From Chaetoceros tenuissimus (Eukaryota; Bacillariophyta; Thalassiosirophyceae; Chaetocerotales; Chaetocerotaceae): a stretch of DNA of 64,000 nt. Under the pieces are notes generated by a model, which saw only the letters and a program-made list of their open reading frames with translations, did not search any database and had not been told where the DNA came from. Shown here piece after piece: positions 53,757 to 64,000 of this stretch (positions within the stretch are counted from its first letter, which is position 1; every line of letters begins with the position of its first letter). Position numbers and translations under genes: made by a program. The stretch covers positions 682,001 through 746,000 of the forward strand of contig BLLK01000051.1 of the NCBI GenBank assembly GCA_021927905.1, read 5' to 3'.

Positions 53757-54985
53757 TCGATGCATGTCACCTTGTATTTGAAGAATAAAAAAGTGCCGCA
53801 TGCTCCGAAAAAATGTTTTGGACGCCGACTCTCTCGGTGCTGATGTAGAAGTCCTTCGCTGTGCTAGCTAGCTATTGTGCTATAGTGCTATAATTACAGT
53901 TAACCAAGCAAGAAAACAACCGTAGATTTTTCCAAAAGAATTGTTATGAAGGGAATAGATCCCACGAATATTGCATAGTAATCAAAATTTCTCTTGTTGT
54001 ATTTTCTTGCCCATTATTGCTTCAACAAAACTATCCAACAGTAACAATCCTGATAAATAATTACTATGTATAGCTTAGTATAAGTAGACTTTTTTCACTG
54101 AAAATACTTTATGCTTTTGTAACTTTCAGATTTTAGATGATGAAAAAGTTGTTTTTAAGATCTGCCATGTGCAGGTCTTTCTAATTCAAGACAGTTACGA
54201 CGACACGAAGGGTACTGCATGTTGCTTTGATTCTCAATTACTATTACCATCGCTTTCTCAATTCGAACAAGTACAAATTCCATCAGTACGAGTCCATGTA
54301 CCGTAGAAAATAAAACACCAAAGTCAGTCTCATCGTCTCATCAATGTGCATATTTGGATTTTAGGGTAGTATCAGTTCGAGACAAGTACAAATTATAAAA
54401 AATGAGCCTATTTTTATGAAACAAAATGACCTCCGAGAGGCATAGAGGATGACCCCTATAGAACCCCTTTTCACCATGCCTAGATGTGTTTCACTACTCA
54501 ACTTCATTCCAACAGCTTAAGCATTCAAGATGTATTTACCCTTCTATGTGTACATGACCGTAATTTCTCAATTCAATCTATAAAAGAGCATAGTTGTATA
54601 TTCCATCTAATTAATTCAAAGTCACAAAAAAGCTATTTCAATAGGAATCCCGAGTGTTCGTTTTTCTCCGTGATATAAAAGTCATTTTCATTTTGGAGGT
54701 CTCTCTCTCTCTTCAATTTTTGCAGGATTGAAAAGAGAAACACGAAAAACATTCCTTTTGGTAGCGTTCTTCCTTCCTCTAGCTTTAATAAGTACTGCAC
54801 CTTTACATCTATTCGTTTGTGCATTCATCTTTTAATTGCAGCAGGGGGTCACTTCAATATAGCTGCTACTCAGCTTCTTCCAGTGATCATTTTTCATAAG
54901 AGCAACATAGTAATATAGTTCATAACACATATCTTCTTCCCAGTTCATCTCATCACGGAGAACTAACAAGACAACTACCTATACG
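53757..54985. other. Intergenic (duplication copy 2 end and unique flank)
   Basis: 1.2 kb. The first 935 bp repeat copy 1; the last 294 bp are unique and hold the promoter of the armadillo-repeat gene. No supported gene; a 63-codon minus-strand frame is rejected. Confidence 0.5.
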
Positions 54986-57463
54986 ATGGAGATCTTACTG
55001 CCTTTCAGTCGAAGGCGTCCTTCTGAAGCCAGCATTCAACCCAATCAAATTCATAATGTGAACCATGAACCAATTCGTGATCAGCCACAACACAACATAC
55101 ATAACAACAACGAACCAAAAAGACCAGGCCTCCTCAATTACAATTTGCCAAACTTTTTTGAATCCTTTCGAAGAAATAATGATAATGTTCAGCAGGATCA
55201 TCCTATGAACCAATCCTTTCGAAATATAGCCAGTGGAAATAATTCACAACGTAGTGGAAGGAATAGCAATCAGCAGTTGCCTATACCTGACAGTATTCCT
55301 CCTCATCTTTCTAATCCGGATGACTTTGAAGGTTTCTATAGAGAAGATATGTCGGGTTCTTCACCGCTTCAACGGGTATTGGATGAACTGAATATGAGTA
55401 TTTTATCACATGACGTTCGTCTGTCAGCAGTTATGAAGGCGAATCAGATATTAGATCATCGTGATAGGATTAAACATGATTATGAACTTCACGAAGGGGC
55501 AGCTCGGATCTTATATCAGAAATTAGCATTCGTCCTGACACTCTGCATAGAAACCAGTGATGCTGCCAATGGGGGGAGTTTCATGAATAGCGGAGTGGGG
55601 AATTATGATACGAAAAATATGAATGCTCAGACTCAAGCACATTTACATGGGGTTCATGCAAGTTCAACCTCAGATGAAGAGGGGTCGCAGCCGTCACAAA
55701 TATCTTCCGATACTATGCCTACTTTTACACAAGCAATGCCATTGAATGTTCCAGGAACTACTCATAATTCATATGATAGTCGAATGTACGCAGCAGTGCC
55801 TAATTCCAACCTCAATTCTAGTAATCATGGTGAAAATACGAATGTCGCATCCATGCAACGGATGAGGTCTACCCGTTCCTCTGCTGCATCTGATGCGGAC
55901 TATGAAATCGCTCTCTTGACAAGTTCTCTTGAATGTGTACACAGAGCCAACCCAGAAGCTGTAGCATATACCTGGCAAGAGATGGGGACGGATGCTATAA
56001 AAATATTAGTGAAACTCTTGGAAAGGCCCTTTGAGAAAATGAAACATGTTGTAGATTATGCAAATAAATTCAACCATTCTAGTAATGTCGTTGAGAGAAA
56101 CCTGGCAACTGCCATCAATCGAGAAAACAAACTGAGTGTGCAAAAAATCACCAAAATATTAGCTGTTTATTCTTTGATCCCTGAAGCAAAGGTTGCCATG
56201 GCAAACACGCCTGGCTTGCTTGCTGTCTTGGTCAAAATTACTGACACACAAAATTTAAATAGAATGAAGACTGCTAGACCTGTCAGTAAACGATTGAGTG
56301 CCAATCAAGTTTCAAATGCAGATTCTAATTCTTTCCAAGGTTCGAATCAATCCATGCTTGGAGCTAATGGTATTCAGGGTACAGCAGCAGGTGCTGGATT
56401 GTACATGACTGAAGCTGCAAGATTCAATGCCATCGCAGTTTTGACAAATCTAGCTGCTGTGGAGCAAAATCGTATGCTCATGCTGTCAGAACCAGGCTTA
56501 GTTGACAACATTGCGAGAGTAGTTCATAATGAACGATCGGACGTGGCGAGGCAATGTTCTTCTTTGGCAATCATGAACTTGTCAAATGGGGATAGAGAAC
56601 ACGTTCCTGAATTAGCTGGAAATGATTTAATTCTTGAGACTTTGATCAAACTTATGATGGATGATGATTTGGAAACCCGACGAAATGCTGCGATTTCCTT
56701 ATTTAACGTGGCATGTGCTGATGAGAATACTGTCAAATTGGTCAGATACAAGGATGGAATTATTCTTGAAGTTTTGAAAGAATGTCTGTCTGTTGATGAA
56801 GATGATACAAATGATATCAACAATGACGTTAGGACAAATGTTGCTGAAGCTCTATTTAATATGAGTTGCAGTAGTATCGAAGAAACTACCGATCGCATGG
56901 CAAATCACCCTGGGCTGTTAGAAACTCTAGCATTCACACTAAGATCGCAGATGGGATGTAAAGAAGTTAAACTTTACTGTGCTGCAACTTTGAGAAGATT
57001 TGCAGAAATTATTCACTCTCCAAAAAGAGCACAGCTTGAACTGCTAAGCGCTCTTGTTAAAGCTTCTGTCTGGACCAAAACATCATGTATCGCAGAGGCT
57101 TTCTTGTACCAAGCACAGCTAGAACATAATCGAAATGTCATGGTTCATCAAAACGGTTTACTTAATGCCATGTCCAAGATGGCCCTTTCAATAGGTGGTG
57201 CAGAATCAGATAAGATACGAGCAATAACCGTCTCTGCTATTGAGCATCTTTCTCGTGAAGTGACGACTCGTGAAGTTTTAAGTCAGCACGAAGGAATTAT
57301 GCTCGCGATGACTAGAGCATCATATCTGGGAAAGACTGATCCTAATCAATCTAATCGTTCTCTTGGCAATGATGACATGGACTCTGTAGATGGAACTTCT
57401 TCTATCGCTTCAACCAATCGTAAAATACAACTTGCTCTGAAGAGACTTGTTGGAGCTATGTAG
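54986..57463 (+). CDS. Armadillo-repeat protein
   Basis: 825 aa, single exon. Residues about 1-270 are Asn/Ser/Gln-rich and disordered. From about 300 onward helices are arranged as armadillo repeats: KVAMANTPGLLAVLVKI, FNAIAVLTNLAAVEQNRMLM, SDVARQCSSLAIMNLSNGD, ETRRNAAISLFNVACADEN, DVRTNVAEALFNMSCSS and KLYCAATLRRFAEIIHS, the usual LxxL..A..L..L pattern of ARM repeats. These form a superhelix that binds peptides. Membership in a named ARM family (importin, vacuolar Vac8-like, E3 ligase) is not possible, because no U-box, IBB or other extra domain is visible. No signal or membrane segment. Confidence 0.85.
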   Translation: MEILLPFSRRRPSEASIQPNQIHNVNHEPIRDQPQHNIHNNNEPKRPGLLNYNLPNFFESFRRNNDNVQQDHPMNQSFRNIASGNNSQRSGRNSNQQLPIPDSIPPHLSNPDDFEGFYREDMSGSSPLQRVLDELNMSILSHDVRLSAVMKANQILDHRDRIKHDYELHEGAARILYQKLAFVLTLCIETSDAANGGSFMNSGVGNYDTKNMNAQTQAHLHGVHASSTSDEEGSQPSQISSDTMPTFTQAMPLNVPGTTHNSYDSRMYAAVPNSNLNSSNHGENTNVASMQRMRSTRSSAASDADYEIALLTSSLECVHRANPEAVAYTWQEMGTDAIKILVKLLERPFEKMKHVVDYANKFNHSSNVVERNLATAINRENKLSVQKITKILAVYSLIPEAKVAMANTPGLLAVLVKITDTQNLNRMKTARPVSKRLSANQVSNADSNSFQGSNQSMLGANGIQGTAAGAGLYMTEAARFNAIAVLTNLAAVEQNRMLMLSEPGLVDNIARVVHNERSDVARQCSSLAIMNLSNGDREHVPELAGNDLILETLIKLMMDDDLETRRNAAISLFNVACADENTVKLVRYKDGIILEVLKECLSVDEDDTNDINNDVRTNVAEALFNMSCSSIEETTDRMANHPGLLETLAFTLRSQMGCKEVKLYCAATLRRFAEIIHSPKRAQLELLSALVKASVWTKTSCIAEAFLYQAQLEHNRNVMVHQNGLLNAMSKMALSIGGAESDKIRAITVSAIEHLSREVTTREVLSQHEGIMLAMTRASYLGKTDPNQSNRSLGNDDMDSVDGTSSIASTNRKIQLALKRLVGAM

Positions 57464-57567
57464 AATATCGATCAATCTCAACAGAATTGCACTAAATATA
57501 TAATTCATACTTATCTTTTTAATAATTTGATTTGATTAAATGTATTTTCCCGCACATCATCTATCAT

Positions 57568-59679
57568 CTAGTTTTCTTCTTCTGACTTTTCTTTAAAGGT
57601 AGCGCAATCAGTCACTGAACAGCATGAACAACAACCTTCCGCACATTGTACTTCTCCGTTAGCCTCACAATCAGCTGAAATATATGTCGTAGCATCACAT
57701 AATGCCTTTGAAATGAAACCAACAAACTGATTATCCACCAACCCCAATTTCTTGATCTTTGGTCCAGTGAAAACATTCGGTAAGGTTCCGCTAAACTTGT
57801 TTTGATCGAGGCTTAAAGTTTCCAAGTTTGCAAATGATGCGAACCATGAAGGGATTGGTCCTGTCATTTGATTCTTGCTTAGTTCAAGCTTCACCAATTG
57901 CTGCATACCTGCCATTCTAGGAGGAATTTTACCACTTATCCTGTTGTTAGAAATTGAAAAATGGGCTAGACGATTGTCAGAAATTTTTCATTGTTCTCTC
58001 ATACTTATGTTCTAGTAATCGCTTTTTCCATACTTACTCATTTTTGTCCAATCTAATACAAGAGCGTCTGATAGTTCTCCTGTCAAGTCATTATTGCTGA
58101 CGTAAAATACTTCCAAATTTCGAAGTGCACCATATTGCACTGGTATAGATCCAGTGAATTCATTGTCGTTTAGTCTGAAGTCCCGCATCTTTGGTAAAAG
58201 AGCCAAACCTATCGGCAATTTTCCGTTGAAGTTATTTTGATCTAAGAACAATCTTTCTAAACTCTGTAGATGCATGTAACTCCCTGGTATTTCACCTTGC
58301 ATATTGTTTCCATGAACTGCAAAAGTATTTAACTTCTTCAAATTTTGAATAGGTGGTAAAGGACCTTCCAATTGATTTCCACCTAAGAATACACTTTCAA
58401 GGTTTGTAAGCAAACCCAATTCTTCTGGGATCGATCCGACCAAATTGCCTGTCTCATGAAGCCATAGTCGTTTCAAATCTGGCAAATGTCTGATGTCTTT
58501 ACTCAGGTTACCAGTAAGAAGTGCTTGCCATAGTTCAAGATACTGAAGATGTCTTAAAGAGTACACTTCTTTGATCAAGCTCCCTTCCAGTCCATTTTGA
58601 TTCAAGCTGATTGCAGTGACCATTTTATCTGTTTCCTGTCTACCGTTAGACTGCGATGTGCTCATGAATTGTGCAAAGTCCTTTGCCTTGACGAATGCTT
58701 CTGTTTCAGTACAAGTAACGCCGAACCACTCGCAATGATCATTGCCATCTAACCATCGAGCACTCTCTTTCCATGTATTCAATACCCAAGCACCATCTGG
58801 ACTTTTCTCTAATCCAGTCTCGAATGCAAATAAAGTGAGAATGTATCTCTGAATTGCATACTCTTCATTTTCAAAATTTTGATTCATTGCCATGGTCTTG
58901 AATGTAAGATCGCCAAATATGAGATAATACATGACCATTTCTCTATGATCAAGCCCAGCATAGTTCCCTTTACCTCCACAAAGGCGATGTCTGCACTCTC
59001 TACTAAGTTTAATCGGCGATGACACCCCAGAATCATTAATGAGGTCTACACCTTTTGCAAATGTGACACCCCACGCAGTGGTATCTTCGGGATCAATGGT
59101 GCGTGTACTATTATTTTTTGGATCTATTACTACTGGCCCTCCCCCAATGAGTATTGCTAAAACAAGTCCAACAATAGCAAAGAAAATAAGTCCACATACA
59201 ATGTAGTATCTTCTATATTGCTGGTTGTTCCAGTAATTCCCTCTATAATTCGCTGATCTTCCTGTGAATGAAATTTGACTATTCCTTCTACCTTCAATTG
59301 AGTTTGGATTGAATGTATTATTCGATCCAGCCTGTGGATATGGCAAATTCTCCATCTTTTTAGGAAATGGGACGAAGTCTTGCTGATCAGGATACGGCAA
59401 AGTATCATCGCTATTTTCATCAGGCCCGAAAATATCATCAGCTGTTAATCCTTTAGAAGTGGGTGCTTCTCCTGCTGTAGCTTTTTGTTTATTTTCATCG
59501 TCATCAGATTCTCCAACTTTTTTCACTCCAGGAGCTATGTAAATATCACTCTCGGTTTGTTCCGTTTCAGAACTATCATTTAGAGGCCCTTCATCCTTAA
59601 ACGCATTCTCTAAATCATCGAGATGAGTTTGACGCATTTTCTGCCGAACACTTTCACTATCCGCATCTTCAAGTTTCAT
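57568..59679 (-). CDS. Transmembrane leucine-rich-repeat protein (2 exons)
   Basis: Exons 59679-58038 and 57965-57568 (72-bp intron) give 679 aa. Type II topology is inferred: an acidic cytosolic tail of 158 residues, one membrane segment at about 159-180 (IVCGLIFFAIVGLVLAILIG), then an outer Cys-containing cap (CEWFGVTC, as in plant receptor LRRs). About nine LRRs of plant type LxxLxLxxNxLxGxIP follow (NLESVFLGGNQLEGPLP, SLERLFLDQNNFNGKLP, NLEVFYVSNNDLTGEL). The splice joins TKM-THFSISNNRISGKIPP as a proper LRR. The C-terminal cap has CEANGEVQCAEGCCSCC. No kinase domain. A surface adhesion or ligand-binding role is plausible. Confidence 0.88.
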
Positions 59680-60419
59680 GTTTTATGTTGCTTTATGCTG
59701 TACTTAAACTTCTACTCACTGGTCAACAATTGGTATGAGAACTGTTTGTTAGTTTGTGGTTCCAAAAGCAAAAGAAGATGAATGAGACAATAACATTTTC
59801 ATATCCCAACATCATTATTTGAAGCAACGAAACACTATAGAAATGACAACCATAATTTGAATACTGCAACATCAGCTAGAAACTCACATTCTGCTTTATC
59901 GTAGTGGCTATCAAATAACTTATTCTATTTACAAACTATTCTATTCTTTGCGAAGCAAGTCTGTGGAAGAAAAGAAGATGTCTATTTTTTTAGTCCGTTG
60001 AGTTTTCGAATTGAAGGTTTGAATGTGCGAAATATGTCTATTATTCTATTTTGGGATAAATTACTTCTATTTTGGTCAAATTTGATGAATGTGCGACTAT
60101 TATTTGTAGACAACATACAAAAATATACATGTCATACGTACTACCCACACTGTTGCTTTCTTTATCAAACGAAATAAATCTTTCTTCTACCTTCACAGAG
60201 TGTGTAAGAGATATGGAGAATTATTTCTATTGTAAGCAATTGTGTGCATAGATAGATATCACCTATTTCCAGCACTACCACCATTTCTCGTGTTTTTGTT
60301 TTCAAGTATGTGTGTCCTTGGTATGTTCAGTACCTACATATTTTTCAAAGTGGGTGCAGACCAGACCTACTACGTCACTACGTCACCCCTACGATGGACC
60401 ACACAGTAATAATGTAATA
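59680..60419. other. Intergenic
   Basis: 740 bp of AT-rich upstream region of the LRR gene. No gene. The last bases before the inverted-repeat element carry GTAATA. Confidence 0.5.
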
Positions 60420-61362
60420 ATATCCCTCGTACGGATTTCGCGGGTTTTTTGGCAAAAGTGGGTCAACCCTGACCCACTTCCATTCTACGACGTTTTCTAC
60501 GTGCGAAACATACCACAGAGGTGAATTAAACAATGTACTCATATAAAACATTTTTTATTTACCTTCATCAATAAAGCGGTATTATAGCATGAATCTGATG
60601 TATATAGAAAATGTCTGCACACGCTAATTTCTCTGTTCGACAGTTTAGAGTACTTTTTGAAGGTACTAAAACCTTCAAAAACGAGGAAATATGAGACTTT
60701 GCGGCCCCTATTTCTCATCTAAAAATTCTATGGAGACTTCATTCAAGCCATATTATATTGAGAATAAGTGTATACAAGACATAGATTACACTAATAATAC
60801 CTCTCTACATGACTAAAACGAAGAAACGGAGGTGCACAAAGACAACATTTTACCTAATTGAGTCGTATCTTTGACCAAATAGAGCAATCTGATTGGCTAA
60901 GATCAATAACCTATGATGAGAAATCTGTATATATCCTCAAATCTCAATTGAAATTAAACATACATATACTATTAGAATCGATTGATATTGCATGTGGTAA
61001 GCTTCTTTTTGATATTAAAAGATGAAAACGGTTGTCATCTTATACTGGCGATTTTTTTTAGAATTTATTTGAGACCCTAAAAGTGGCTATTTTCGGCTTT
61101 TTGACCGATTTTGGCGGGTAAAATACGTACTTATCTCATAAATAAAGTGAAGTTCAGTAGAATCAGACATTACAGTACTGAACTATATAATATAAGAAAA
61201 CATGTTCATGTGTATGTAATTCCTAGAAGCATGTGAAAAAGTAAGTTGTTACATATGAAGTGGCTGTGGTATGTTTCTCACGTAGAAAACGTCGTAGAAT
61301 GGAAGTGGGTCAGGGTTGACCCACTTTTGCCAAAATGACCCACTTTTCCGTACGAGGGATAT
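60420..61362. mobile_element. 943-bp element with ~98-bp terminal inverted repeats
   Basis: Left terminus 60420-60518 and right terminus 61264-61362 are inverted copies, differing by a short segment after CGTACGGA (left TTTCGCGGG, right AAAAGTGGGTCA). Both include AAAAGTGGGTCA and the hairpin GTGGGTCA-ACCC-TGACCCAC. Flanked by GTAATA on both sides (60414-60419 and 61363-61368), a candidate 6-bp target duplication. The interior (about 745 bp) has no coding capacity. Non-autonomous, superfamily unknown. Ends lie about 75 bp before the receptor-like gene start. Confidence 0.85.
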
Positions 61363-61437
61363 GTAATAGCGTAATAGCCAACACGATCACCACACAAAAC
61401 AAAAACTAATCCCCATACTCCTTACCTTCGTCAAATC

Positions 61438-63129
61438 ATGTACGCGAAAAATCTCACTAGAGCGCTCCTTGGCAATGATAAAGAGGAGAATTTGAAATGG
61501 CTGACTAGGGTTATATTCCACATTGGCTTGGCAAGTCTTTCATTCATAGGTTGCACCATTGTGGCCATTTATACTAGTCGAAAGAGATTATATTTGGTAC
61601 CCAACAAAAACTTTGTCAACAAACATGTAAAAGGTAAAAATCCCGGAGAATATGGAACACTACTGAAGACACGTGGTGGCTTAACCACCCCCTACAGAAG
61701 GATTATCTTTGGTATTTGTCTAAGTGATGCAATCTATGCTCTTGCACTAGCCACTGGGCCTTTTCTTGCTTCAAAAGAGTTTCCACTAGCTCGGTTAGCT
61801 ATAGGAAATTCTGCAACATGTACACTGAACGGACTTTTCGTTGGCATCGGAATGCTGTTGACATCACTGTATGTCTGTTTCCTTTGCTTTTACTACTTCT
61901 GCAAATTATCCTTGAAAATGGACGATGAAACTTTCAAAAGAAAGTTTGAAATAAAACTTCATGTCATAATGACTGTTGTTACATTGGCAGTGAACATTCC
62001 TGCTGCTGCTATGGGAACGATAAATACTGCACCAACAGGTGTATTATGTATGCCAGGTGCTGCCTATCCAACTGGTTGTCAACAGAGACCTGATCTTTTC
62101 GGGGAATGTGATAAAAGGATTGAGAAGCAGTCGGAACTAATTATGTACATCACTTACGGAGTCATGGTGCTTGCTTTGTTCTGTGTCATTCTATTCATGG
62201 GAAAGCTCACTGCCACTGTTGTACAAAGGCATGCGGCTTACGGAACAATGTCAACAAATACGAAAAGACAGGGAAAGAGCATACAGAGAAAAACGTCTGT
62301 TCTTAAAGATGAAGAAAATATTGAAAGCAAAACTTCTGTTCCTTCCAATTCAGAATTTCATGATATCGAGGTAGATGAAAGTAATCAAGATCAACAGATG
62401 AAAGCAGAAATAGCGGAAAAGTTGAGGAAGCTCTACTTTCGATTGACAAGAACTCAATTTGCCCTTTGGGTAACAACATATTTGTTTTCAATTATTCCAT
62501 ACATCATTATGGGTGTCACGACTGCTATCAAGGGAGTTATGCCTTTGGATCAACCAGAGCCTCTAAGATGGTTTGCTAGTTTATTCTATCCTTCACTTGG
62601 AATATTGATCACTTTAATTTTCACCCGACCTGCCATCAAATACTTTCGTCAAATGAAGCCTGAATTTTCTTGGGTTCGTTCTTTTGTTCTTGTTGTGAAA
62701 GAGGGAGGAGAGGTACCAGTCACAACTATCAAGTCTACAATTGAAGCAAATGATCGCAACATCTCAGTTTCGAGTAAATCTGCTTTTGGTGTGGAAAAGA
62801 TGGTTTCTGCTCCATCGATGAGTACGGGAGGGGGTCTATCAGTAGCTAATCTCTATTGTGAAGTATCAGGCAATAACAATCACGTCAGCTCCATCGATAA
62901 GATTAGTACCAATCCCATTCAAGATTCGCAAGAAAGGAAATTCTACTTGGATGCGTTGGCTTCTAATACAGAGAAACAGATATTTTCCGGTATTTCATAT
63001 AACTCAAGTAAACCAGATTGGAAAGATGATGATCTTTCATTTTTCGAGATGAGTTCAATTCATGAAGGAGTTGAGATGATGGATCCATCGGAGGCATTTG
63101 AAGATGATACAAATATAAATTCATTATAG
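61438..63129 (+). CDS. Seven-helix receptor-like protein (GPCR-like)
   Basis: 563 aa with seven predicted membrane helices: about 24-46, 87-107, 128-155, 173-193, 233-255, 340-362 and 378-398. Cys128 at the start of helix 3 and Cys204 in the second extracellular loop could form the usual disulfide; further loop Cys (214, 224) are present. The third intracellular loop is long (256-338), Lys-rich and acidic. The C-tail is Ser-rich with acidic residues. This fits the rhodopsin-like/cAMP-type seven-helix architecture expanded in diatoms, but no DRY or NPxxY motif is present, so ligand and G-protein coupling are unknown. The promoter likely overlaps the inverted-repeat element. Confidence 0.8.
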   Translation: MYAKNLTRALLGNDKEENLKWLTRVIFHIGLASLSFIGCTIVAIYTSRKRLYLVPNKNFVNKHVKGKNPGEYGTLLKTRGGLTTPYRRIIFGICLSDAIYALALATGPFLASKEFPLARLAIGNSATCTLNGLFVGIGMLLTSLYVCFLCFYYFCKLSLKMDDETFKRKFEIKLHVIMTVVTLAVNIPAAAMGTINTAPTGVLCMPGAAYPTGCQQRPDLFGECDKRIEKQSELIMYITYGVMVLALFCVILFMGKLTATVVQRHAAYGTMSTNTKRQGKSIQRKTSVLKDEENIESKTSVPSNSEFHDIEVDESNQDQQMKAEIAEKLRKLYFRLTRTQFALWVTTYLFSIIPYIIMGVTTAIKGVMPLDQPEPLRWFASLFYPSLGILITLIFTRPAIKYFRQMKPEFSWVRSFVLVVKEGGEVPVTTIKSTIEANDRNISVSSKSAFGVEKMVSAPSMSTGGGLSVANLYCEVSGNNNHVSSIDKISTNPIQDSQERKFYLDALASNTEKQIFSGISYNSSKPDWKDDDLSFFEMSSIHEGVEMMDPSEAFEDDTNINSL

Positions 63130-63165
63130 TCACTTTTAATTCATTACTTAAGAAGAAATTTTCAA

Positions 63166-63849
63166 TCAAATCAATCCAAGCTTTTTTTGAATGACGCTAC
63201 ACTTTTCTTCCCCTGAGCACCATTTGCAATCATCACGATCGTCATCATGACAGACGCAGCAACACCCGTAGTCAACTGGTTCTGACCATCCACTGACATT
63301 TTGTAGCGCTTCCTCGTCACTTTCATCTGCAACATCTACTTCTTTCACTTGTTTAGCTTTACTTTCTTGAATTTCTTGTCTCTTTTTAGCCAATTCCTTG
63401 GCTTCATCTGTCAAGATGAAATTCATAGGATCAACTCTCTTTCCCTCTTTCTGACACTCCAGAAGCCATTGTATATTGATAATGGGTATATTCTTCTTGA
63501 GAGCTTTTCTCACTCTTTGTGTGGATTGATATACAGCAGATTTATTGCAAACAACAGCGTAGACGCGATTATGTACTTGTGCTGTTGTCGATGCTCCCAT
63601 ACTTTCAGCAAATTTACATGCTTCCTTATATGTGAATTCTTTCTGAGTACTTGGTGCATCAGTATCATTTCCTTCACATGTGGTAATTGCTAATATGATT
63701 CCATTCAGTGGATTCTTTTGTTTCTTTTGAGTATTCTTTTGAGCTGTAGTATTATTCTTTTTGCTTTTCTTCTGTTCTGTCGACTGAGCTGATGAAATAT
63801 CTTTGCGTTGCCTCTTTTTGCTCTTTTTCACTTTAGTGTTTGAGTCCAT
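63166..63849 (-). CDS. BRCT-domain protein with Cys-rich C-terminus
   Basis: 227 aa from the Met at 63849 (MDSNTKVKKSKKRQRKD, a nuclear-localisation-like opening); an upstream frame lacks conservation. A BRCT domain covers about 44-150: LNGIILAITTCEG, KFAESMGASTTAQVHNRVYAVVCN, QRVRKALKKNIPIINIQWLLEC (the WLLEC signature). The tail GWSEPVDYGCCCVCHDDD-RDDCKWCSGEEKC holds 8 Cys and 1 His and could bind zinc. BRCT domains read phosphoproteins in DNA-damage responses; no partner can be named. The gene converges on the receptor-like gene with a 36-bp gap, so their 3' ends may overlap. Confidence 0.8.
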   Translation of the reverse strand: MDSNTKVKKSKKRQRKDISSAQSTEQKKSKKNNTTAQKNTQKKQKNPLNGIILAITTCEGNDTDAPSTQKEFTYKEACKFAESMGASTTAQVHNRVYAVVCNKSAVYQSTQRVRKALKKNIPIINIQWLLECQKEGKRVDPMNFILTDEAKELAKKRQEIQESKAKQVKEVDVADESDEEALQNVSGWSEPVDYGCCCVCHDDDRDDCKWCSGEEKCSVIQKKLGLI

Positions 63850-64000
63850 GATAAATGTTAGCTCTATAGAAGGTAATACGTACAACAAGATGCAAGCGCC
63901 GAAGCGAAAGTTATACGCGCGGGTAAGGAAGGTATATTTTGTACAGCTGAGTACTGTAAATGACAAAAATGAAAGTAGAATGTACAATAGAGTAAAAATA
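63850..64000. other. Window edge, upstream of the BRCT gene
   Basis: Promoter side of the minus-strand BRCT gene; nothing else seen. Confidence 0.4.

Larger units (their letters stand above)
51930..54691. repeat. Direct duplication, copy 2 (2.76 kb)
   Basis: Matches 48072-50340 except for a 49-bp shorter AT tract and a 540-bp inserted element. Begins at TTAAATAATG immediately after the Harbinger end. After 54691 the sequence continues into the unique flank (TTTGGAGGTCTC). Confidence 0.95.

Noticed and set aside
48072-54691. Long terminal repeats of a retroelement (two 2.3-kb direct repeats around a 1.6-kb middle)
   Set aside because: The middle holds a DDE_4 transposase remnant and no reverse transcriptase, primer site or TG...CA ends; a segmental duplication with a DNA transposon explains it better.

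Overview
The window looks like nuclear DNA of a diatom, probably a centric, Chaetoceros-like one. The evidence is AT-rich DNA with densely packed genes on both strands and short GT-AG introns (mostly 61-118 bp). One giant protein starts with a signal peptide followed by a Ser-Ala-Phe plastid-entry (ASAFAP-type) context. There is an enolase with a mitochondrial presequence, transmembrane LRR proteins, Pro/Ser/Thr-stalk secreted proteins and a helicase-associated (HA) domain protein. Species assignment is inference.

Layout. 0.1-10.9 kb holds housekeeping and secreted proteins: a MYND protein, an inositol monophosphatase, the repair factor Rad4/XPC, an ShK-like Cys-rich protein, a small repeat protein, a secreted endonuclease I and the autophagy protein Atg5. 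10.9-18.6 kb is one three-exon minus-strand gene. It joins a plastid presequence, a class-I methyltransferase fold, about 1900 residues of low-complexity and coiled-coil repeats, and an alpha/beta hydrolase with a complete Ser-Asp-His set. 19.2-30.9 kb carries tafazzin, a candidate securin, a basic orphan, an HA-domain protein, a membrane-anchored PNGase, a CxxS thioredoxin-like protein and a diatom-type orphan. 31.7-37.0 kb is a same-strand cluster of three divergent paralogs rich in RRxS sites; a small inverted-repeat element with tRNA-like segments lies between the second and third. 37.4-46.6 kb holds mitochondrial enolase, a seven-exon OCA2/P-type transporter with a 26-nt microexon, an ISG12/IFI27-like protein, tRNase Z and an LCAT-like lipase/acyltransferase.

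46.8-54.7 kb is the accessory part. It contains three copies of a small two-exon gene family and a 2.27-kb direct duplication carrying two small genes. A deleted Harbinger-type DNA transposon separates the two copies. A 540-bp inverted-repeat element is present only in the second copy, and the first copy preserves both empty sites. 55-64 kb returns to single-copy genes: an armadillo-repeat protein, a transmembrane LRR protein, a 943-bp element with about 98-bp inverted termini, a seven-helix receptor-like protein and a BRCT protein.

Splice junctions were placed by hand from donor/acceptor sequence, reading phase and continuity of domain motifs. No database search was possible. There is no operon-like organisation, no CRISPR array and no convincing functional tRNA or rRNA gene.
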